Shown here in pieces: positions 55,053-64,000 of a stretch of DNA of 64,000 nucleotides (within the stretch, counting starts at the first letter, position 1; every line of letters begins with the position of its first letter). The notes under the pieces are model-generated. The model was given only the letters and a program-made list of their open reading frames with translations, had not been told where the DNA came from and ran no database searches. The stretch lies in contig OW240920.1 in NCBI GenBank assembly GCA_933207985.1, positions 133,658,452 to 133,722,451 of the forward strand, given 5' to 3'. The stretch is from Pelobates cultripes (lineage: Eukaryota; Chordata; Amphibia; Anura; Pelobatidae). The position numbers and the translations under genes are program-made.

Positions 55053-56762
55053 CTGGTTAGTTATACCTTTATCCTGCGTAGATTGAAGAATGTAAGTACT
55101 TTCATGTCTGTGTTATTAAAAACAGAAACCTCTAATACACAGCATATAAGGTGTACGATATGCAAAGAAAATACAATGAATATGTACTTAACTAAACACC
55201 ACCGGAACAGAATGTTTGTTGCCAACATTCAATGATTAATTACAACGTTCTTTCTTATTTACATGAATAAACTGCTAATATTGAAATGGGGTAAATTTAC
55301 AAAATCATTTCTGAGAATTTGCAAGAAAATGTTCATTTCAGGCCAAAAAAAACTGAACTGCAAATTTAGAGGAATTTTAGGTTTTTATAAATTTCCTTGT
55401 GCTATTAATAAACTCCAAATATCTAGTCAGATTCCAACATAATTTCATTATTGTCTATGATATTCGTTATCTATAAAAATGTTTACACTGCAGCACTTTG
55501 ATGTCTTCAAATCAAGATTTTTCGTCTGAAATAGTTAAATAGTTAGATAATAAACGTTTAAAAACTACTGACTTGTATTTGAGTGAAACATTTATAAAAT
55601 GTCTAAATGTAGTGCAAAACGGGAATTTGATATATAGAGATCTCTATTCAAAAATGCATAAAAATATAATATAATAATGTAAATACAAGCAAATTTATAT
55701 TTTAAATACATCTATATGGTATAGATCTTACTTCACATTTATTCTGACAGAACCATTTGCATGCAAATTGGCATTTTACAAAAAACTAAATATCAAGTAT
55801 GTGATAAACTCAATAATTTCATCATAAGGGTGAAATATTTTGCTTACAGTATTTTTAAGAATTGCCGTAGTAAGCAAAATACATTTGAGTAGAAGAAAGG
55901 CTGTAAGTTGTATTGTGCGTGCTAGAGCTATATAATTTTTTGTGTTTATGCATACCATTTATAAGTTCAGTTTTTAAAAAAAAAATGTTTTTTATATAAG
56001 TGTTTAGTATTTTTTATTATGTATATATTTTTATTTAAGTTATCTGACCTTAAATAGGTCATGGTATTTCTCATGCAGATATAGTTTCTACTTTATCTAA
56101 AAAGTGAACAGAATGTATCACACAACAAGTATGCTTTTATAAATGTCATTTTTGTCTCCAAAATTTATTTTAAATGCACTTGTCAAAGTTGTGGAGACAC
56201 ATTTACTTCAAACGTGCAAACGTTTTCAATTCTTGGTCCTGCTTACTATAATGATTTTAAACCAATGTACCTTAAAAACAATAACAGGTGTAATGCCTTT
56301 AGTTTTCCTGTTTTTTTTTTTCATATTAAAACACATGCATTGAAATAGTTTAACATACTTTATATTACAAAACAATGTTATCTCCAAGTCTCATGTGTCT
56401 TATACATGAACTCTGCATCGAAGTCAGGGTTATTCAATAAACTCTGAACTGTATCGAATTAAAATCTAAATTGCAAACGTTCAACAAAAATTACTGATCT
56501 GATAAAAATTTTCCAACTTAGCTTTGGTCACAACTTGTCTATTTTAGACCCAATTGTACAAGTTAGAGATTGATTTGCTACAATTCAGAGCTTAGTGAAT
56601 GGTCCTTAGTGTATTGTTACAAGGTTGTATTTTTGAGCACTTAACGAAGACAATTATACATTTAACATGGTGGCAGGAAAAACTATTTGGTTTTACTGAA
56701 CTTGTAGGCAGACGCCAATCCTAATTGTAGCTATAATTACAAAATGCTGCCATTAACACCAT
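55053..56762. other. No gene recognised
   Basis: About 1.7 kb of AT-rich sequence. No repeat family, exon or RNA gene was recognised. Confidence 0.4.
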
Positions 56763-56772
56763 ATTGCCAAGT

Positions 56773-57173
56773 AGTGATGTCCCGAACGGTTCGCCGATAG
56801 GTTCGCCACGGATGGCGAACATATGCGCTGTTCGGTCCGCCCCCTATTCGTCATCATTTAGTAAACCTTGACCCTGTACCTCACAGTCAGCAGATACATT
56901 CCAGCCAATCAGCAGCAGACCCTCCCTCCCGGACCTTCCCACCTCCTGGACAGCTCACTAAGAATGCAGCTTCACAATGAATGTAAAATGGATGCTATCC
57001 AGGAGGTGTGATGGTCTGGGAGGGAGGGTCTGCTGCTGATTGGCTGGAATGTGTTTGCTGACTGTGAGGTACAGGGTCAAAGTTTACTCAATGATGACAT
57101 AGGGGGCGGACCGAACAGCGCATATGTTCGCCATCCGTGGCGAACCGTTGGGCGAACTGTTCGGGACATCACT
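56773..57173. mobile_element. Fold-back MITE, 401 bp, with 10-bp target duplication
   Basis: Inverted arms of about 180-190 bp begin AGTGATGTCCCGAACGGTTC and end with the near-exact inverse. ATTGCCAAGT is present on both sides (56763-56772 and 57174-57183). A 9-10 bp duplication is typical of Mutator-like elements; the superfamily is inferred from that alone. No coding capacity. Confidence 0.85.
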
Positions 57174-57183
57174 ATTGCCAAGT

Positions 57184-59994
57184 AATTCCATGGTAGAAAA
57201 AGTTAAGTTTAGTATGCCACAATAATTAAAATATTTTTGTTATAGTATTAAATTTATATTGTATCAATAATTGACTTATGTTATTTATTACATTTATATC
57301 ATATTAAAGTATTATTTTACCATATGTGATGCAACTAATTGTGCAAGCACAGGACAAATATTGTGGATTTACGTAGGTTCGTCTCCAAAGCACAGGAGAA
57401 TTTATTTTGAAAATGTGCCTTCTACCAGATGTGTCCAGAGTGACTTAAGCTAAATCAACATTTGATAAATATTTAAATCTAATATTTAATATATTTATAG
57501 TTACATATAGTAATGTAGTTTTAAAAAAAGAGGCCATTGGGTTTAATCCATCTTTTATTACTTATTTTAGAGCAGACAGCTGATGACATTTAACCCTTTC
57601 ACTTCCAAGCAGTTTGCAAAAAATGTATAGAATCTCAGAATTTTGAGAGCTCCGGAAAGTAATGTTATAATGTATTTTTCATTTCAATATGCATGGGTAG
57701 CACTTTATATAATGGAAATAAATAATGGACAGAAAAATGTTCAAAAAATAACATACCGTATATTAATGAATAAAAAAGTGCTATAAATAACATTCCTGAA
57801 TATGTAACATAGTCTATTTCCCCCACATATTCTATAATCCTCTGAGATAGAGACACACACACACACGAAACAAGGGCTGCAATCACCTGTAGTCGATGTG
57901 TGTTATGTTTATGGTGAGGCTGTTCTTTGCTTGTGGGAAGTTACTGTGTGTGTGTGTGTGTGTGCACTGTTAGGGGGATTAATGTGACAGAATAAGTGTG
58001 GCGGAGTGAGTGTGACAGAATTGGGTGGGGAAGTATTTTAGGGTTGGGGTATGTGTGATGGGATTATTAGGGTGCAGGGTACAGGAGTGAGTATGGCAGG
58101 GTGAGTGTGAGGGGTGACTGTGTGTGGGGAGGCTGTGTTTCTGTTTCTTGTCACCACGAAAACTGAGCAACATTTTTGTTAGCCTTTCCTGATTGATTTT
58201 TGGGTGACAAGGGAGGCAATTATTTATTTATCCAGAGATGGTTTTCCTGGTGGTTATGTGGGAGTTGAAACAGGTCTTTACCCAGCCGGAGGTGCAGACC
58301 TGCAAGAAAAGCAGTGGCCAGAGTGATATATAAATCTCACCACTGGCACTTGCATCCCAGAAGAGCTAGCTCTGTAATTGTAGCATTGTCTTTGTGTCTG
58401 GGAACCCAAATGGGACCAATTGAAAACAACACATTGTTTGCATAAAACGAATGTCATTTGTAATATTGAAAATCATGTTTACACAATTCCAGGATAGTGG
58501 TACATAACATGGGAATTGTGTATACACGAATTCTGTAGTGAAGTGGTTAATCAGATGTCCTCTTTGATTGAATAACTGATTTTAAAACAGATTTGACTTT
58601 AGCAAATGTAGCACTTTCCAAAATCACACATAAACATTTTTTTTGTGATTTATTAGATATAAAGCTGTACTATTAACATACTAGTCAATACATTGCCCAT
58701 GGATCCTAACAAAGTTTCTAGGAATTCCCAAGAGATAAGTTATTAGAGTGTGAATTCAAAGTGATTTTTAAAATTAGCCCCTTCACTACCAATAAGTCTA
58801 CGGAAAAAAAAAAACACTTCCAGAGTCCGAGTAATTTTGATGTCCTGAGAAGTATTGTTTAAATGTATTTATCATTTCTGTATGCATAGATAGCACACTA
58901 TTAAATGAAAAAAAAAACAAAAAAAAAACACAGATAATGAAGCTACAAGTATGGAAATAGTGTATATAGTAAATATATACATATTGTATAATCTTGATTA
59001 TCTGAGCAAGCCCAATGCTTCCCCACAGGAAAGCAGTGGGAGGCAAGTGCGCATGCATACCAAGTCGCTGTGCTGAACCAACTAAATACTATTCTAGTCT
59101 TCAGCATAGGAGTTTGTGTTCCTAAGTTTTTTTGTTTGTTTTTTCTTTTAATTTAAAATTACCTATTCAATGTGTTACATTTATTTAAAATAATATTGAT
59201 AAAAGTAAATTTTTTATTATTCACTCCAAGTCCTTCTATAGGTCTTCTAAATGTCAGTATTTTGTTAGTTATGCATAGTAGATCTTTAGGTGAGGACTGC
59301 ACTGAGAGAACTAATTTGTCGTCGGTTTCGTTTTTTGTTTTTTTTACACATGTACAAAACATTGTCTTTCCCTGCTACTTTTGTAACCCTAATGCGTACT
59401 AACAAAGCAAAAGATTATCAAAAGATGAGAGGGGCGTATAATGGGCAGGATCCTGGTTTGGGGGCTGGTTGACTGACTGGTCAATGAAAAACTTAAAACA
59501 TAAGTAATATCATGAGTCTATAGCCCTACATTTGGACCACTTCTATACCATATCTGTGAGTCTTTAAGACTTTACAGTTTCCTTTATTTAATTAATCTTT
59601 TTTAATCCATTTTGAATTAAATAAATATATTTTTTAACAGATTATCACAATTATTAAACAATGTCTTCATTCTTTTGAGGTTGGACTTCCTCGAGGATAT
59701 GTCCCTTGAGAAGTGGATGCTGAAATTATTGCAGTCACTTAGCATGGCAAACGTTGTACTACAGAGCAAAGAGCTCTTTAGCCATCCACATTGCATTTAA
59801 TGTATCTGTTAAACACAAATTAGGGCCCGGCAAGCTGAATATTTGCCAATTTGGACATATCAGGCCTGTATTACTGTAACCCATCAGTAAGGAATTAGAA
59901 CTGCTTTTATAGAGAGCCTAACACAGGTAAGAACAGATAGCATTCTCTGATATAATGATGATATTGTAACTTCTTCAACATTTCTCTGTTGCAG
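57184..59994. other. No gene recognised; minor repeats
   Basis: AT-rich. A (GT)n run lies at about 57945-57965, and GAGTGTGACAG-like short units at 57980-58120. The segments 57595-57720 and 58770-58890 are weakly similar (a TATGCATRGRTAGCAC core), suggesting an old repeat. Confidence 0.4.
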
Positions 59995-60069
59995 GGCAAG
60001 CCTGTATCTAAAAAAATGGATTCTGTTCTTTTTACTTGTACTGCTTCTATTCTCGGTGTCATGCATCTG
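59995..60069 (+). CDS. Candidate host exon with hydrophobic segment (75 bp)
   Basis: A pyrimidine-rich acceptor (TTTCTCTGTTGCAG, ending 59994) and a donor (CTG|GTGAGT at 60070) bound 75 bp with two open frames. Read from the second base, the product contains LKKWILFFLLVLLLFSVSCI, a strong transmembrane-like segment flanked by lysines, and ends with two bases of a codon. This phase fits the candidate exon at 63624-63683. Read from the first base it is also open (GKPVSKKMDSVLFTCTASIL). Family unknown. A chance match of splice consensus remains possible. Confidence 0.35.
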
Positions 60070-63000
60070 GTGAGTATAGCTGGTTCTGAAGGCTTTCCCA
60101 TATGTTCAGCTGTTTTTCCTCCAAGTACTTCAGTAAAAGTAGTGTGATCAATTGTGACTGGTTATTTGGGAAGTCCACAAAGGTAAGTGAATACTACCTT
60201 TACCACATGCCATCAAAGTAACCTTATAAAAAAAAAAAAAAAATGATGTGGTTATTTAACAAGCAATAAGTTGTCTTGTGTTTTTGAAAAGCAAGGTCAT
60301 TAAAACGTAGCCATGAAGCCTCATTTATCTTGCCCTACTCTACATTGTAAGAAATTATGACCATCTTACAAGGATATTATTTTAAGGAATGTGCGACAAA
60401 CAAGACACAAACACAAGTGTATAATAAAATGTATTGTCAATATTGATTTAGAATACTGTTACAGATTTAAAAAGGATTTACACAATACACATTATAACCA
60501 ATACAGTACAAAACCAAAAGGTACATAGAAAAGGGCAATACTTAAACATTTAAATGAAGATCTTCCCCTTGCGCCTTCATCTTGGGTAATCTGGAACAGT
60601 CTCTCTCAGTTTACCATGGCACCTGTGCTTGCTGTGCTGTCCTCTCCAAAAGAGACAAAGAGAGAAAGAGAGGAGAGAGTTGAGGAGCCCTACCTCCTTG
60701 GCTGTTGTTCTTTTATAGACTGATTCTTGCAGTCATTAACTACAAGTCCCTGAATCCCTTTTCCCTCCCAAAAGTGGTTTATCCAGCCCCCTTTTTCCAG
60801 AGAGTTCTGTCTTTACACAAGTCTTTCCCTTTGAACTCTTCCCTCCAGCTATACTGTAACATTGTGTAAGATGTGACCAGTTATCGTTGGTTTTTGGGTA
60901 GGTTGGGAGCAAGCCTGGACTTCTTTTAGAGACAGGATGGCTTGGAAAAAAACACTTCAGTGGGTACACCTAGATGTTCATTACTCTGATCTTCTGATAC
61001 CATGATTTGTACCCTTTGTACCCATTGATGACAACCTCCGTTAAAATATAAATGGAATTCCATTGTGAAACCAGATAGCTTATTACACAACTGACTTTCA
61101 CAAAGCATATGTCAATAAATTAAAATAGAAAATATAATTTTTAAATGCACCCAATTTCTTACACATTACTAAACACAACTCAGTAGAGCAATTAATTTAT
61201 TTTCCAAGCCTCAGCTTTGAGAGGGATTGCAAATGCTTCCCAAGCCATTTCCCTGCCATACTGTACAGAAGCCTTTGTAGGTCAGCCTACAGGGTTTATT
61301 ATGTAGAAGCTGAAGTAGAAAAGAGCAGATAAAGTACTACTTTATGGTAACTATGTATAGTGAAAATGAACATATGGGTTAATTAAAACCTCACCCAGAG
61401 GTTCCATAGTATGAGGTAGGACTTAAATCAATATCAATAGACAAAAAAACACCTTGTTAAACCTCGATGGCCCTAGGGTCACTGAGGTTTAGGATCTATA
61501 AAAGGGGATATGTATATATTGGATGTGCCAGTAACAAAACAAAATAAAAAATGGTCTTTATTACACATGGATCAATCAATAATATGTTTATGATAGTACA
61601 TACAGATACAAATTGCAGGTTTCACACCTAACTAGGTGAACTAAAAAGCTGTATTTGATGGGCTCTTCAATCTATATAGCTAATGGATAGCATGCATACA
61701 ACATTGAATATCAAATCCAAAATACCAACAGATGAGTTGAAAGAAAAAACAGCTATATAAGATGTAGGCAATACATAAAAATATAGGCTGAACAAGGGAT
61801 GATGCTAATGAAGGCACATGGAACAACAAGCTATGATAAAGTAATATTTGGCCAAGATGATGCACTGCAGATGTGTGTTACAAACTAAACAGTTGACAAA
61901 ATGCTGCCCATTCTTTGCTTGGACCATGTAAACATTCTATGAATATTCTTGCAATATAAATGCTGTCCCTGAATAGGTTAGCAGCAGAGATACTTTGATC
62001 TCCCCTGTCGTCATCGGCACAAGACTCTTGTGGCCCACCAGGCATTTCCCCAGTTTACAGTACTGCCGGTCCAGGCCTGCTGTCTTGTCAAGTCACACCA
62101 GCAGCTGATAGTGGGTGATAACTTTTTTACTGTTATATGAATCCCCTTTTTGCTTGTCTATATTATGTTGTGGTCAGATGAGCTTATTACGCGAAAACTT
62201 GTGAAGGCAGATTAAAGTGGCACTGTCACAGTTTGGGTACTGTGCCGAATTCTCAAAGTCCCCCAAAGGTGACATCAAAGCTGGAGGTGGATGACAGCCA
62301 GAGGAATTGACACTGAGGCTCTACCTGGGGTCGAGAAAAGTCAGATGAAGGAGAAATACAGAGACAAAGTAGTCCCTACTTTGACTCTTTATATCAACTA
62401 AAGTATCATTGGTATGAGTGAGAAGATAAAATGAGAAAAACGTATCCTTTGCAATATGGAACCATACTACAAATTATCTGTTGTGATAATGTGTTATAAT
62501 TCTTAATGGATACACTCTGATATTTTATGTTTTATGTAATATATATATATACACACATATACACACTGTATAACTATATAATTTTGGGTGGATGCCCTTA
62601 TCCACGTTTCCCTTGTTTTTATTATTGAAAAAAAAAATCTTAAATTCTTTAATAAAAACTATTTGAAAAGATTTAAACATTTATCCCAACAGGGCTGGCG
62701 CGTCCATAAGGTGGCACAGACTACCGACTTAGGGCGCACTGGCTCTGAGGGTGAATTTTAGGGTTGTTTTTTTTTTTGCAAGTGCAAGCATGGTCTTAAA
62801 GTTACTTACATCTCATCTCTTGTCTCCATACAGATGTCATATAGAAGTTCCTCTTTCAATGGATTCAGGAACTAAATTGTGTAGATCAAGCTTTAATAAC
62901 CCAGTCTCAATCTATGTTGCTGACAACATTACTCAATCTTTGCAAAAGCCATAAGAAACACGTTAATTGGCACTGTAAAATTAGTTTTCATTTATAGATT

Positions 63001-63623
63001 TTTTGGTAAGCAAATGTAAGTCAGTTTGCTTCCCTGAACTCAGAGATTGTAAGTTTGTTTGAGCAGATTCATCTTCAACTCTAAATACCCCCTTTGTATA
63101 ATTGTAAAATGCTGCAAAATATGTTTAAGTTATATAAATGCTAATAACAATAGTATTAATAATAACGAATGTCATGAACAAGTCAAAATCAGTCTGACAA
63201 ATTACTTCAGACAATTTATATATATCTTGCCCAAAGGCACTTTCTCATTTTGTGTAAACCATGTTGGGTTTGGCTTTTTCTTGGCATTCTCAAGATTTAA
63301 TTTACATTTGTGTAATCCATCCTTATCCATCCAAGATGAGTTACTTCAGAGCCAATTTACTAACGTTGTGCCAAAAATCACTTCCTTATTTTTTTAAAAG
63401 CATGTTAGACACCATGTTCTTGGCAAAGCTTTGACTTACATTTACCTAATTCATGCTTACAAAAGGAGAACAAATACTGAAAGGACTCGCACAGGCAGAT
63501 TTCAGTTTAACTTCTGTTCTTTTCAGACTTTTATTGCTTGTCCTGTACACTATCCACTGTTTAATTCTTCTAGGTCAAAAGTAATCATTTAATGAAAAGT
63601 GAAATGTGTTTTTTCTTCTTCAG
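60070..63623. other. No gene recognised; candidate intron
   Basis: If the two candidate exons are real, this is the intron between them. It holds AT-rich sequence, CAGATTAAAGTGGCACTGTC (62209, resembling a dispersed repeat start), a (TA)(CA) run near 62540-62570, and TTTAATAAAAACTATTTGAA (62649), like the 3' end of repeat X. Confidence 0.35.
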
Positions 63624-63683
63624 GTACACGTCTAGAACCAATGCTTGGCATCGTGTCTTACTATTTTCAAGCAATGCAGAGGA
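63624..63683 (+). CDS. Candidate host exon (60 bp)
   Basis: Acceptor TTTTTTCTTCTTCAG (ending 63623) and donor GGA|GTGAGT (63684) enclose 60 bp. Joined in phase to 59995-60069, the frame reads YTSRTNAWHRVLLFSSNAE without a stop. The alternative frame, TRLEPMLGIVSYYFQAMQR, is also open. No homologue is recognised. The pairing of two exons with good splice signals is suggestive but unproven. Confidence 0.3.
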
Positions 63684-64000
63684 GTGAGTAGTTTTACAGT
63701 TCTGCAAATAAAATATTTCTTATCTAATCTAAGATTTTAATTCAGTTTAATGACCAATCCAGGTGCCTGTTCAACTCTGTATATCATTCCTTTCCTTAAC
63801 CCGTTAGACTTTCCTTAAATTAAGAATACTCATGAGAACAGATGGAGCAATCTCGACCATTAAAGTGATTCTGTTCCCTCAAACTTACATTTCTCCTATT
63901 GTTTCCTCTTGCCTTCCTCTTTCAGAATCTGTTTTTATTTTCTTCTTGTCTCATCTATTTCTCTTTAAAACCATTTATACTTTAATAGTTGATGCATGGA
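63684..64000. other. No gene recognised
   Basis: AT-rich sequence to the window edge. Confidence 0.4.

Noticed and set aside
60132..60180. Possible exon ending at AAG|GTAAGT
   Set aside because: The acceptor is weak, the length is 49 bp and the frame does not join cleanly to the neighbouring candidates; probably a chance donor.
62751..63397. Open frames of 67 and 112 codons near the right end
   Set aside because: Low-complexity AT-rich sequence without motifs, splice support or Kozak-like starts.

Overview
This is repeat-dominated vertebrate nuclear DNA, most likely from an anuran amphibian (frog). The judgement rests on the repeat mix: a near-complete DIRS retrotransposon, a second DIRS-like group whose tyrosine recombinase is followed by an SGNH-hydrolase-like domain, three Tc1-like elements, SCAN/zinc-knuckle Ty3/gypsy gag genes, an L1-type ORF1, and TTAA-flanked repeats with TTAACCCCTTA or TTAAAGGACCACT ends. 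No search could be run, so the species is not determined. No complete host gene is visible. Two short candidate exons near the right end (59995-60069 and 63624-63683, + strand) have compatible phases and may belong to a host membrane protein.

Layout. 0.6-2.3 kb: hairpin motifs resembling a hammerhead core, a 48-bp minisatellite that reads as a 16-residue repeat, and the end of an LTR. 3.46-5.33 kb: 5'-truncated non-LTR retrotransposon with a long RT reading frame. 5.7-9.9 kb: unrecognised GC-rich sequence, LTRs of a second family (called LTR-2 here) and a broken gypsy copy (protease, integrase, LTR). 10.3-12.9 kb: four minisatellite blocks. 13.1-16.3 kb: gypsy gag copies around one LTR. 16.4-17.9 kb: Tc1-like element 1. 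17.9-18.85 kb: LTR-2. 19.0-20.5 kb: decayed tyrosine recombinase plus SGNH domain. 22.7-24.35 kb: Tc1-like element 2. 25.9-28.5 kb: decayed second LINE copy. 28.8-29.9 kb: fold-back repeats and a 70-bp minisatellite. 30.5-33.9 kb: a moderately repeated sequence (repeat X), a solo LTR-2 and a 463-bp tandem duplication. 33.86-39.54 kb: near-complete DIRS element. 39.8-41.2 kb: Tc1-like element 3. 42.8-44.6 kb: gypsy gag split by a solo LTR-2. 44.6-47.5 kb: decayed DIRS-like RT/recombinase/SGNH copy. 48.1-50.1 kb: ORF1-only L1-type insertion. 50.65-53.94 kb: 3.3-kb TTAA-flanked element. 54.0-55.05 kb: inverted-repeat element. 56.77-57.17 kb: fold-back element with a 10-bp target duplication. 57.2-64 kb: AT-rich sequence with few repeats and the two candidate exons.

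Nesting is clear in several places. The copy of repeat X at 30.5-31.5 kb acts as an unoccupied reference for the copy at 48-54 kb, which was split first by the L1-type element and then by the TTAA element. A solo LTR-2 interrupts a gypsy gag with a perfect 5-bp target duplication. These relations give a relative order of insertion and several precise, checkable junctions.
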